NCBI GenBank assembly: GCA_964494385.1
Contig: CAZBSE010000008.1
Location: 1 to 60,180, forward strand
Length of the DNA: 60,180 bases
Direction: 5' to 3'
DNA from: CAZBSE01 sp964494385
GTDB lineage: Bacteria; Actinomycetota; Humimicrobiia; Humimicrobiales; Humimicrobiaceae
The notes beneath the pieces are model-generated. The model searched no databases, was not told the DNA's origin, and saw only the letters and a list, made by a program, of their open reading frames with translations. This document shows, one piece after another, positions 44,633 to 55,000 of the stretch (the first letter of the stretch is position 1; every line of letters begins with the position of its first letter). The position numbers were made by a program, and so were the translations under genes.

Positions 44633-44672
44633 ATATCCTTTCTTTGCTTTTTATATCCTTTCTTTGCTTTTA
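44633..44672 (-). repeat. 20-bp tandem repeat upstream of tuf
   Basis: Two adjacent 20-base copies, identical except for the last base, of ATATCCTTTCTTTGCTTTTN on the plus strand. Read on the minus strand each ends in AAAGGATAT, so the ribosome binding site of tuf is present twice; the nearer copy is correctly spaced from the ATG at 44629. Confidence 0.85.
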
Positions 44673-44701
44673 GGTTAATTTAATTGATATTGGTTATGTT
44701 T

Positions 44702-46792
44702 TTATACAGCAATACTGCTGCCTTTAAACCTTTCTATTATTTCATCGGCAATCCTACCCGGTGCCGGTTCATACTTTTTAAACTGCATGGTAAAAGTAGC
44801 CCTGCCTTTAGTCTTTGACCTCAAGTCCGTGGCATATCCGAACATCTCGGCAAGTGGAACTTCTACTCTTATAATCCTGTTTTTATTCCTCAGTGATAAA
44901 GATGATATTTTCCCCCTCCTGGAATTGAGATCACCGATAACTTCTCCCGTATACTCGTCAGGACCGACTACTTCAACCTCCATTACCGGTTCCAGTAAAA
45001 TAGGGAAGCATTTTTTCATAGCCTCTCTAAAAGCCTTTGACCCGGCAATCTTAAAAGCCATTTCCGAAGAATCAACCTCATGATAGGAGCCGTCTAAAAG
45101 TATTGCTTTTATACCCACAACCGGATACCCGGCTATTTCACCGCTCTGCAAGGCGTTTTCTATCCCCTTCTCAACCGGTTTAATAAATTCTTTGGGTATG
45201 ACCCCACCCTTGGTTTTATCTTCAAATTCAAATTCCTTATCATATTCACTTGGTTCAAAACGGACAATCACATGACCGTATTGTCCCTTCCCACCGCTTT
45301 GCCTTATATATTTCCCTTCGACCTGCGCTTCTTTAGTTATGGTTTCTCTATAAGATACCTGAGGCTTACCCACGTTTGCACTTACTCCAAATTCCCTTAG
45401 CAGCCTGTCCACTATAATTTCGAGATGGAGTTCGCCCATTCCTGAAATAATCGTCTGGCCGGTCTCACTATCAGTTTCCCTCTTGAAGGTTGGATCCTCC
45501 TTTGCCAGCCTGGTCAGTGAATTGGCCAATTTTTCCTGGTCCATTTTTGTTTTGGGCTCAATAGCAATTGATAACACCGGCCGGGGAAAACTAATAGATT
45601 CGTATTTAATGGGCTTTTGCGGATCGCATATGGTGTCGCCCGTATTTACATTTTTCAGGCCTACAACAGCTCCTATATCTCCGCAATAAGCTTCCATCAA
45701 CTCTTCCCTGCTGTTGGCATGCATTTCCAGCAGTTTACTTATCCTGCTCTTTTTACCGTCGTTGGCATTCAATATTTGAGCACCTTTTACCAGTATTCCG
45801 GAATAAATTCTTACATAACTCAAACTGCCTACAAACGGATCAGTTGTTATTTTAAACACCAGACCGGAAAAAGGTTCGTCATTACTGGCTTCCCTCACAA
45901 TTTCCTTTCCATCGTCCGGGTTAATCCCTGCAGGGGGTCTAACATCGTTTGGCGACGGGAGGTAATCTACTACTGCATCCAGTAATGGCTGTACTCCTTT
46001 ATTTTTAAATGCAGCTCCACAGAGAACCGGAACGCCGTTGACATTTAAGGTTATTTCTCTTACGGCTTCTTTCAATTCTTCTTCTTTTATTTCTATATTT
46101 TCAACATACTTATTTAAAATGCTGTCATTATAATTAGCAATATTCTCAATAAGTTCCTGTCTGTATCGCTCAGCAACGGGCCTGAGTTCTGAAGGTATAT
46201 CCTCATATTCAAATTTAATTCCCATTTCATCTTTATATATGATGGCCCTCATGCTGATAAGATCAATTATGCCCAGGAATTTCTCCTCACTGCCAATAGG
46301 AATCTGTATAGGCAGCGGATTGGCGCCAAGCCTTGATTTGATCATGTCCAGAACATAGAAGTAATCCGCTCCGCTCCGGTCCATTTTATTTACAAATGCA
46401 ATCCTGGGAACGCCATATTTATCTGCCTGCCTCCAGACAGTTTCGGACTGCGGCTCGACTCCCCCTACTGCACAGAAAACAGTGATCATGCCATCGAGTA
46501 CCCGGAGCGATCTTTCAACTTCAACAGTAAAATCAACATGACCTGGAGTATCAATAATATTTATCTTATTATCTTTCCAGAAACAGGTTGTGGCAGCAGA
46601 GGTAATGGTAATTCCTCTTTCCTGCTCTTGTATCATCCAATCCATAACCGCGGCTCCATCGTGAACTTCTCCCATTTTGTAAGTTTTGCCTGTATAATAC
46701 AGGATACGTTCCGTGGTAGTAGTCTTACCTGCATCTATATGAGCAGTTATACCTATATTCCTTATCTTTTTTAATAAAACTTGTCTAGCCAT
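44702..46792 (-). CDS. fusA: Elongation factor G
   Basis: GTPase driving translocation, 696 residues. G1 AHIDAGKTTTTER, G2 ERGITITSAATT, G3 DTPGHVDFT, G4 NKMDRSGAD; domain IV has RQSGGKGQYGHVIVRFEP; domain V ends before the C-terminus. I set the start at ATG 46792 (MARQVLLKK), eight bases after GGTGA. An ATG at 46807 lies one base after the rpsG stop and is possible; the longer frame to 46903 lies inside rpsG. Confidence 0.96.
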   Translation of the reverse strand: MARQVLLKKIRNIGITAHIDAGKTTTTERILYYTGKTYKMGEVHDGAAVMDWMIQEQERGITITSAATTCFWKDNKINIIDTPGHVDFTVEVERSLRVLDGMITVFCAVGGVEPQSETVWRQADKYGVPRIAFVNKMDRSGADYFYVLDMIKSRLGANPLPIQIPIGSEEKFLGIIDLISMRAIIYKDEMGIKFEYEDIPSELRPVAERYRQELIENIANYNDSILNKYVENIEIKEEELKEAVREITLNVNGVPVLCGAAFKNKGVQPLLDAVVDYLPSPNDVRPPAGINPDDGKEIVREASNDEPFSGLVFKITTDPFVGSLSYVRIYSGILVKGAQILNANDGKKSRISKLLEMHANSREELMEAYCGDIGAVVGLKNVNTGDTICDPQKPIKYESISFPRPVLSIAIEPKTKMDQEKLANSLTRLAKEDPTFKRETDSETGQTIISGMGELHLEIIVDRLLREFGVSANVGKPQVSYRETITKEAQVEGKYIRQSGGKGQYGHVIVRFEPSEYDKEFEFEDKTKGGVIPKEFIKPVEKGIENALQSGEIAGYPVVGIKAILLDGSYHEVDSSEMAFKIAGSKAFREAMKKCFPILLEPVMEVEVVGPDEYTGEVIGDLNSRRGKISSLSLRNKNRIIRVEVPLAEMFGYATDLRSKTKGRATFTMQFKKYEPAPGRIADEIIERFKGSSIAV

Positions 46793-46808
46793 ATGCGTCG
46801 TCACCATG

Positions 46809-47279
46809 CTACCATCTATAATGGGCAAAAGCCCTATTGGCTTCGGCCATCTTATGTAAATCTTCTTTCTTTTTAATACTGCTCCCGGTATTGCTGGCAC
46901 CATCTAAAATTTCGGCAGCCAGCTTTTCAGCCATAGTTTTCTCTCTCCTTTTACCTGCAAAATTAACTATCCATCTAATAGCCAGCGTACTCGCTCTTTC
47001 CGAAGATACTTCTACCGGTACCTGATAAGTGGCACCCCCGACTCTCCTTGGTTTTACTTCCAGTATTGGTCTTACATTATCCAGGCATTTATCCAGTATC
47101 TCTAATGGATTTTCTTTGGTTTTTGACTCCAGAATCCTGAGGCTCCCATATACTATTTTCTCAGCAGTACTCTTTTTACCCCCTGTAAGAACTCTATTAA
47201 TCAGCTGAGAAACTATCTTGTTTTTATAAACAGGGTCTACTTTTATTTTCCTTTTCTGAGGCTTTCCTTTTCTGGGCAC
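46809..47279 (-). CDS. rpsG: 30S ribosomal protein S7
   Basis: Ribosomal protein S7, 156 residues, primary binder of the 16S 3' domain. PRKGKPQKRKIKVDPVYKNKIVSQLINRVL and VGGATYQVPVEVSSERASTLAIRWIV, ending in RAFAHYRW. The start is GTG after AAGGAG. Confidence 0.97.
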   Translation of the reverse strand: MPRKGKPQKRKIKVDPVYKNKIVSQLINRVLTGGKKSTAEKIVYGSLRILESKTKENPLEILDKCLDNVRPILEVKPRRVGGATYQVPVEVSSERASTLAIRWIVNFAGKRREKTMAEKLAAEILDGASNTGSSIKKKEDLHKMAEANRAFAHYRW

Positions 47280-47297
47280 TTGATAACTCCTTATAAA

Positions 47298-47669
47298 TTA
47301 CTTTGGTTTCTTGGCTCCATACCTTGATCTGGAAGATTTTCTATCTTCTACTCCTGCAGTATCCAATGTACCTCTAATAACCTTATATCTGACTCCCGGC
47401 AGATCCTTTACCCTGCCGCCCCTTACCAGCACAATGGAATGTTCCTGCAGGTTATGTCCTATTCCTGGTATATACGCTGTGACTTCAACTCCATTTGTCA
47501 GCCTGACTCTGGTTACTTTTCTCAAAGCCGAGTTCGGTTTTTTAGGAGTATGGGTATACACTCTGATGCATACACCCCTTCTTAAAGGATTCCCTTGCAG
47601 GGCAGGTGTCTTTTTCTTCTTTTTTATTCTTTTTCTTCCTTTTCTAACCAGTTGATTTATAGTAGGCAT
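47298..47669 (-). CDS. rpsL: 30S ribosomal protein S12
   Basis: Ribosomal protein S12, 123 residues, at the decoding centre. TINQLVRKGRKR, TPKKPNSALRKVTRVRLTNG (both lysines of the streptomycin site are wild type), and GIGHNLQEHSIVLVRGGRVKDLPGVRY. It heads the str operon, under a promoter at 47758-47786. Confidence 0.98.
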   Translation of the reverse strand: MPTINQLVRKGRKRIKKKKKTPALQGNPLRRGVCIRVYTHTPKKPNSALRKVTRVRLTNGVEVTAYIPGIGHNLQEHSIVLVRGGRVKDLPGVRYKVIRGTLDTAGVEDRKSSRSRYGAKKPK

Positions 47670-47757
47670 AAATACCTTATTTTCTCCCTTATTTTACAAA
47701 TACCATTACAATAAAAAAAACAATCAATGATAATCTTCCTTGAAGACACGAAAAAAG

Positions 47758-47786
47758 AGATTATCACCTAAAAATTAAAATGTCAA
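47758..47786 (-). promoter_or_regulatory. Sigma70-type promoter of the rpsL operon
   Basis: TTGACA (47781-47786) and TAATCT (47758-47763) with 17 bases between them, and a TG one base before the -10 (extended -10). Transcription would start near 47751, giving a leader of about 80 bases to rpsL. Confidence 0.8.
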
Positions 47787-47789
47787 TAT

Positions 47790-47819
47790 AAAAAAATACC
47801 AGCATAGAAGTATTTTTTT
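47790..47819 (-). terminator. Hairpin after rpoC
   Basis: AAAAAAATAC and GTATTTTTTT form a ten-pair stem around ten bases, with the T-run within the 3' arm, 20 bases after the rpoC stop. Low in G+C, so termination may be partial. The rpsL promoter begins immediately after it. Confidence 0.55.
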
Positions 47820-47838
47820 AGCTATTTTTGCCCTTTTT

Positions 47839-50800
47839 TTAAATATTAATTTCTATTTCTTTCACATCATCGTCTTCTGATTCTTGAAGAATTTCTATTT
47901 CATCTTTATTATCTTCTTTATAACCGGGGTAATCTAATTCATAATCTTTAAAGCTGCTCATGCCTGTCCCGGCCGGTATAGCTTTGCCTATTATCACATT
48001 TTCCTTCAGTCCCACCAGGTTATCTATCTTATTCTCCAGAGCAGCATCCGTAAGCACCCTGGTAGTTTCCTGAAATGAAGCAGCAGAAAGGAAGCTATCG
48101 GTTACAAGCGAAGCTTTAGTTATGCCCATTAAATTCTGAACAGCTGATGCCGGCGCTTTCATATTGGAAATCAACTTATTATTTTCCTTATCAAACAGGA
48201 GCCTGTCTACCAGTTGACCCGGCAGAAAATAACTGTCCCCGGGATCAATTATGGTGACTTTTTTAAGCATCTGCCTTGCTATTACTTCTATATGCTTATC
48301 ATTTATATCCACACCCTGAGCTTTATATACATTTTGCACTTCTTTTACCAGATATTGCTGACATTCTTTAATCCCGTTAATTCTCAAAATATCGTGAGGG
48401 TTTTTAGGTCCTTCGGTCAATTGATCGCCGGCAGAAACCTTATCCTGCCTTTTAACACTTAATTTAGCTCTGGTAGGAACCTGATAGATTTTTTCCTGTT
48501 TCCCATCTTTACTGGTAATGGTCAGCATCCTGAACCTGGAATCTATATCTTCAATTTCAACCTTACCCGATATTTCAGCTATAAATGAATGTTCCTTGGG
48601 TTTTCTTGCTTCAAACAATTCAACTACTCTAGGAAGACCGCTGGTGATATCGATACCTTCAAAAGTCTTTTCATGTTTGTGAACATGTGTTTTTCTCTTG
48701 GCGGTCAAGATTAATTTAGCGAAAACTTCTCCTTCTTCTACATTTATTTTTTTATTTATCTGCAGTATTTCACCTTTTGGAATAATTACATCTACAATAT
48801 CTCCTCTTTCCATCTGCACCTGGAAAAATAGTTTATGCGGAATATGTTCTATATTTATTTCAATAACTTCTCCGGTTTCTTCTTCGGTAAAATCGGTTTT
48901 TTTAATATTCAGCTCCGATAATAATTCTTTTCTTAATATCAGCTTTCCCTTAACCGGAGATTTTATGGATCTCTGGATAACCGTACTAGCCACACCACCG
49001 GTATGAAACGTACGCATGGTCAATTGTGTACCGGGTTCTCCTATGGACTGGGCAGCTATAATTCCCACCGCTTCACCGATTTCAACCACTTTGCCTGTGG
49101 CGAGATCCCTGCCGTAACATTTCTGGCAAACTCCTGATTCTGCTTCACAGGTCATAACCGAACGTACTTTTATGCTTTCAATATTGGCATGTATAAACTT
49201 GTGCAGATGTTTTATAGTAATTTCTTCATTACTCTTTATTATATTATTTTTGCTATTGGGATTATTGACACTCTCCAGACAGGTCCTTCCTATTAAATTG
49301 GTATTGGGCTCTCCTTCCAGAGTCAGGACATATAGACTTACTCCGTTTTCAGTCTTACAGTCATTAATTCTCACCATGGTGTCCTGAGCAACGTCTACCA
49401 GCCTTCTGGTAAGATACCCTGAATCCGCAGTTCGCAGTGCAGTGTCGGCAAGCCCCTGTCTGGCACCATGAGTTGAAATAAAATATTCCAGAACTGTAAG
49501 GCCCTCCCTAAAGTTTGATTTAATAGGACTATCTATTATGTCCCCTCTGGCATTTGCCACCAGTCCCCTCATTCCAGCCAGCTGACGGAGCTGTTTTATA
49601 TTTCCTCTGGCCCCGGATGTAGCCATCATGTAAACAGGATTGAATTTGTTAAAATTCTTTTCCATTGCACTGGCCACGCTTTCATTTGCCTGTGACCATG
49701 TCTGTATCAGCCTCTGGTGTCTTTCAAATTCCGTTATCAGGCCCTGCTTGTAATAATCTTCAATTTTTTCTATTTTTTTCTCTACACTGCTTATAATCTT
49801 CGCCTTTTCAGGGGGTACATCTATATCTTCTATCCCTATTGTAAGTCCGGATCTGGTGGAATATTTAAATCCTGTCTGCTTAATAGAGTCCAGCATTTCA
49901 GTAATCACATTCTGTGGAAATCTGGTTATACACTCGGATATAATAGAAATAAGCTCTTTTTTAGAAACCTCTTTATTAACAAATTTATAATCCTCAGGTA
50001 AAGTCTGGTTAAATATTATCTTTCCTACTGTTGTTTTTATTACCTTCTCGTTAATCCTGACCTTGACCGGTGTATGTAAAGATATTAAATTATAATCATA
50101 ATCCAGAATAGCATCCTGGGGATTATTATAAAATTTTTCCTTCTTCCCTGGTTTTTCCCTATCGGAAGTTAAATAATATATTCCAAGGACCATATCCTGA
50201 GATGGAACCACAACAGGCTCACCGCTTGCAGGTGATAATATATTATTTACGGACAACATTAAAATTATTGATTCTGACCTTGCTTCATTTGACAGGGGCA
50301 CATGAATAGCCATCTGATCACCATCAAAATCAGCATTAAACGGGGGGCAGACCATTGGATGAATTTGTATCGCCTTTCCCTCTACCAGTATGGGCATAAA
50401 TGCCTGTATACCTAGCCGGTGAAGTGTAGGTGCACGGTTTAGCAGTACGGGGTGGTTTTTAATTACTTCTTCCAATATGTCCCATACTTCATCACTGGCT
50501 TTTTCTACTATTGTCTTTGCACTTTTTATATTCTGGGCAAACCCTTCATCAACCAGTTTTTTCATAACAAAAGGCTTAAATAGTTCCAGAGCAATCTTTT
50601 TGGGAAGTCCGCATTGTTCAAGTTTGAGGTTGGGGTTAACCACAATAACCGACCTTCCTGAATAATCCACTCTTTTACCCAAAAGATTCTGTCTGAACCT
50701 GCCCTGCTTGCCCTTGAGCATATCACTTAAAGATTTAAGCGGCCTGTTTCCGGCCCCCACTACTGCGCGGCCCCTCCTGCCGTTATCAAAAAGCGCATCA

Positions 50801-52047
50801 ACAGCTTCCTGGAGCATTCTTTTTTCATTGTTAATAATTATCTCCGGGGCATCCAGTTCCAGGAGTTTTTTAAGCCTGTTATTTCTATTAATAACTCTTC
50901 TGTACAGATCATTTAAATCAGAAGTGGCAAATCTTCCGCCATCTAATTGAACCATGGGCCTTAGATCGGGGGGTATTACGGGAAGTATATCCAGAACCAT
51001 ATATTCGGGTCTGTTATTCGAATCTATAAATGAGGATATTATTTTCAACCTTTTAATGCTCCTGCTTTTCTTCTGACCCTTGGACTTTCTTATAGTTTCC
51101 TTAAGTTCTTCAACTTCTTTTTCGCAATTAATATTCTTCAGTAGCTCTTTTACAGCCTCTGCTCCCATTCCACCTTTAAAATACTGCCCATAAATTTCTT
51201 TCATTTTTTTAAATAAGGCTTCATCAGAGACCAGCATTTTTTCTTCCAGATTAAAGAAAAAAGTATCGGCTCTTTTTATCAGATCAACTTCTTCCTTATA
51301 TATTTCCTCTTCTTCTTCCATGAGCATTTCTGTTTCTTTTATAACTCTCTCCTTTTTTACCTCCGGATCCAGTGCGGGTGCCCTATCATTCTCGGTGCTA
51401 TTTTCTGTATCGGTCTTTACTTCTTTGTTGGCTCCATCATCTGCCTTAGGGATCTCTGCCGGATTTTCTTCACTGCCTATTTCTTCGTTATCACTTAAAA
51501 TATCTTCCCTATTTGCTTTAATTTCCTCCATTCTCAACTGATGCAGTTCCTTCGCTTTGTCCAGAGCTTTCTGGTGTAAATTATTAATTTCATCTTTTTC
51601 AGCATCTATCTTTTCTCTGTTAATGTTGTTTATAATATAAGAATCAAAATAAAGAACTTTCTCCAGATCCTTGGGACTTATATCCAGAACATATCCCATT
51701 CGGCTTGGAACTCCCTTAAAAAACCATATATGAGATACAGGGGATGCCAGTTCAATATGCCCCATCCTCTCTCTTCTTACGTTGGATCTGGTTACTTCAA
51801 CTCCACACCGCTCGCAGATTATTCCTTTAAATCTCACTCTTTTATATTTTCCGCAATAACACTCCCAATCTTTGGTAGGACCAAAAATTCTCTCACAGAA
51901 CAACCCGTCTTTCTCAGGTTTCAATGTCCTGTAATTTATGGTCTCAGGTTTTTTAACTTCACCATTTGACCATGACCTGATTTTTTCTGATGAAGCAAGA
52001 CCTATTTTTAAAGCATCAAAATTATTTACGTCTATATTTACAACCAT
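47839..52047 (-). CDS. rpoC: RNA polymerase beta' subunit
   Basis: Beta' subunit, 1402 residues. The N-terminal zinc site uses C63, C65, C78 and C81; the catalytic NADFDGD motif lies at 571-577 with the three magnesium-binding aspartates; a second zinc site is in CEAESGVCQKCYGRDL. Residues about 140-320 are an insertion in the clamp: a helical part, an acidic low-complexity segment (about 184-231), more helix, then GMGAEAVKELL and GKGQKKSRSIKRLK. The last part matches the insertion characteristic of actinobacterial beta'. The C-terminus is acidic. It follows rpoB by 47 bases. Confidence 0.98.
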   Translation of the reverse strand: MVVNIDVNNFDALKIGLASSEKIRSWSNGEVKKPETINYRTLKPEKDGLFCERIFGPTKDWECYCGKYKRVRFKGIICERCGVEVTRSNVRRERMGHIELASPVSHIWFFKGVPSRMGYVLDISPKDLEKVLYFDSYIINNINREKIDAEKDEINNLHQKALDKAKELHQLRMEEIKANREDILSDNEEIGSEENPAEIPKADDGANKEVKTDTENSTENDRAPALDPEVKKERVIKETEMLMEEEEEIYKEEVDLIKRADTFFFNLEEKMLVSDEALFKKMKEIYGQYFKGGMGAEAVKELLKNINCEKEVEELKETIRKSKGQKKSRSIKRLKIISSFIDSNNRPEYMVLDILPVIPPDLRPMVQLDGGRFATSDLNDLYRRVINRNNRLKKLLELDAPEIIINNEKRMLQEAVDALFDNGRRGRAVVGAGNRPLKSLSDMLKGKQGRFRQNLLGKRVDYSGRSVIVVNPNLKLEQCGLPKKIALELFKPFVMKKLVDEGFAQNIKSAKTIVEKASDEVWDILEEVIKNHPVLLNRAPTLHRLGIQAFMPILVEGKAIQIHPMVCPPFNADFDGDQMAIHVPLSNEARSESIILMLSVNNILSPASGEPVVVPSQDMVLGIYYLTSDREKPGKKEKFYNNPQDAILDYDYNLISLHTPVKVRINEKVIKTTVGKIIFNQTLPEDYKFVNKEVSKKELISIISECITRFPQNVITEMLDSIKQTGFKYSTRSGLTIGIEDIDVPPEKAKIISSVEKKIEKIEDYYKQGLITEFERHQRLIQTWSQANESVASAMEKNFNKFNPVYMMATSGARGNIKQLRQLAGMRGLVANARGDIIDSPIKSNFREGLTVLEYFISTHGARQGLADTALRTADSGYLTRRLVDVAQDTMVRINDCKTENGVSLYVLTLEGEPNTNLIGRTCLESVNNPNSKNNIIKSNEEITIKHLHKFIHANIESIKVRSVMTCEAESGVCQKCYGRDLATGKVVEIGEAVGIIAAQSIGEPGTQLTMRTFHTGGVASTVIQRSIKSPVKGKLILRKELLSELNIKKTDFTEEETGEVIEINIEHIPHKLFFQVQMERGDIVDVIIPKGEILQINKKINVEEGEVFAKLILTAKRKTHVHKHEKTFEGIDITSGLPRVVELFEARKPKEHSFIAEISGKVEIEDIDSRFRMLTITSKDGKQEKIYQVPTRAKLSVKRQDKVSAGDQLTEGPKNPHDILRINGIKECQQYLVKEVQNVYKAQGVDINDKHIEVIARQMLKKVTIIDPGDSYFLPGQLVDRLLFDKENNKLISNMKAPASAVQNLMGITKASLVTDSFLSAASFQETTRVLTDAALENKIDNLVGLKENVIIGKAIPAGTGMSSFKDYELDYPGYKEDNKDEIEILQESEDDDVKEIEINI

Positions 52048-52094
52048 ATAAAAAATCCCTCCGAATCAATTAAATTAATTTCAAGCAATATTGC

Positions 52095-55000
52095 TCATTT
52101 CTTAACCTTGTCCTTCTTGCCTTTGGATACTTTTTTACTTTTCTCTGCTTTGGCTTCTCTGGGTTTCTTCCTGGCTTTCACTTTTCCTTTATCTTTATCT
52201 TCTGTCTTTGTTTTCTTATCCTTCTCTTTTTTTAGAATTTTCTCTTCCTGAAGATTGATTCCTAAATCTTCTACGGTTTTCATAATCTCATCTTCAGGCC
52301 TGGGTACTTCTACCTCTTTCCCCTCTTCCGATAACACTTCCACGTCAAGGCCCAGGCTCTGCATTTCCTTTATCAGCACCTTAAAAGATTCCGGAATACC
52401 CGGTTTTTCTATATTGTCCCCTTTTACAATAGCTTCGTAAGTCTTCACTCTTCCTGTTACATCATCCGATTTGATGGTAAGCATTTCTTGAAGGGCGTAG
52501 GCGGCGCCATAAGCCTCCAGTGCCCATACCTCCATCTCTCCGAATCTTTGACCTCCAAACTGTGCCTTACCTCCAAGCGGCTGCTGTGTCACCAGTGAAT
52601 AGGGACCGGTGGACCTCGCATGTATTTTATCATCTACCAGATGAAGTAATTTCATTACATACACATAGCCTATGGTTATATTATCAGATATTTTTTCTCC
52701 GCTTCTACCGTCATATAAAGCAGTTTTTCCACTTTCCGGGAGATTGGTTGCCTTCAGTAATCTTTTTATATCTCCTTCTTTAACTCCCTCGAAAATAGGT
52801 GTTGCAACATAAATAGGGCCATTTCCTGCTGTACCTATCTTTTTATCATTCCATCCTTTATAAGCCGCCCAGCCCAGATGGGCTTCCAGTACCTGACCCA
52901 CATTCATCCTTGAGGGAACTCCCAGGGGATTAAATATTATGTCTATGGGCTCCCCGTCGCTGGTATACGGCATATCTTCTTCGGGAAGAATTACAGATAT
53001 AACTCCTTTATTTCCATGCCTTCCCGCTAGTTTGTCTCCAATAGAAATTTTTCTTTTTTCTGCAATGAATACTCTTACCAGTTCGTTTACCCCCGGCGGA
53101 AGATCGTGCCCCTTTTTTCTGGAAAATAACTGCACATCAACAACCTTACCACCCTCACCATGAGGCACCTTAAGAGAACTTTCCCTAACTTCCCTGGCTT
53201 TTTCACCAAAAATTGCCCTCAGCAATTTTTCTTCTGCAGTAAGCTCTGTTTCACCTTTTGGAGTAATTTTTCCCACCAGAATGTCTCCCGGGCTCACTTC
53301 GGCTCCGATTCTTATAATTCCTTGTTCATCCAGATTCTTTAGGGCTTCTTCTCCTATGCTCGGAATGTCCCTGGTTATTTCTTCTGCTCCCAGCTTTGTA
53401 GTTCTGGCTTCTACTTCATGTTTTGAAATATGGATAGAGGATAAAATATCTTCCTTTACTAATCTCTCAGAAATAATAATTGCATCCTCGTAGTTATATC
53501 CTTCCCAGGACATAAAGGCCACTCTTAAATTTTTACCAAGAGCCAGTTCTCCCAGACTGGTGGCAGGTCCGTCTGCAATTACCTGGTCCTTTTTGACTTT
53601 TTCACCTTCTTTTACAATTGGCCTCTGATTTATACAGGTTCCCTGGTTCGATCTTCTGAATTTATATAGAGAATGAACATAATCTTTTTCCTTTTTATAA
53701 TTTATCTTGATGTAATCAGCACATACTTCTTCTACTATACCGTCGTCCCTGGCAAGAATTAAAACACCGCTGTCTTTTGAAACCTCTCCTTCCGTTCCCG
53801 TTCCTATCAGAGGCGGTTCAGGATCTATCAGCGGTACTGCCTGGCGCTGCATGTTGGAACCCATAAGCGCCCTATTGGCATCATCATGTTCCAGAAACGG
53901 TATAAGTGACGCAGCAGCGCTAAAAATTTGTCTAGGCGAAACATCCATATAATCCAGCATTTTAGGTTCGACGTTTAATATTTCATCACCCGAACGGGCC
54001 ATTACCTTATCTTCTGTAAATTTTCCGTCTTTTCTGATTTTTGTGGTCACCTGGGCAATTATATAATTCTCTTCGTCATCTGCTGACAAATATTCCAGTT
54101 TATTGGTTAATTTGCCATTAATAACTTTTATATAAGGTGTCTCTATAAATCCATACTCATTCAATCTTGCATAAGTTGCAAGTGAGCCAATCAATCCAAT
54201 ATTGGGACCTTCAGGAGTCTCTATGGGACACATTCTCCCATAATGAGACGGATGGACGTCCCTTACCTCAAATCCCGCCCTTTCCCTGCTTAACCCACCG
54301 GGACCAAGAGCACTTAATCTCCTTTTATGGGTAATCTCAGCCAGAGGGTTGGTCTGATCCAGAAACTGTGAAAGCTGACCACTGCCAAAAAATTCCTTTA
54401 GGCTTGCAACTAAAGGCCTGATATTAATTAAAGATTTTGGGGTTATTATGTCAACATCCTGAGTGGTCATTCTTTCCTTTACCACTCTTTCCATTCTTGA
54501 AAGACCAATTCTTACCTGATTCTGTATAAGCTCCCCGATATTTCTGACCCGTCTGTTGCCAAAATGATCGATATCATCTACCTCTCCTATATCATTCATC
54601 AGCTGAACCAGATACTTAACTATCAGGAATATATCTTTGCAGTTCAGAATATATTTTTCATTTGCATCTATACCGATCTTGGCATTAATGGTATTAATCC
54701 TGTCTAAAATCTTTTTATCGGTTTCTTCCATCAGCTTTTGATTCATTTTATATCTCCCTACTTTCCCGAAATCATATCTTTTGGGATTGAAAAATAAGGA
54801 GCTTAACAGATTTCTGGAACTCTCCACTGTCGGCGGTTCGCCGGGTCTTAATTTTTTATATATTTCTATTAATGCTTCTTCCTCGGTTTCTGTAAAATCT
54901 TTCTCCAGAGTGCTTTTAATGCAGCCTTTTTTATCATACTGCCCGAAAATATTTAGTAGTTCCTCATTATTCCCAAAACCTACGGATTTTAAGAAAACAG

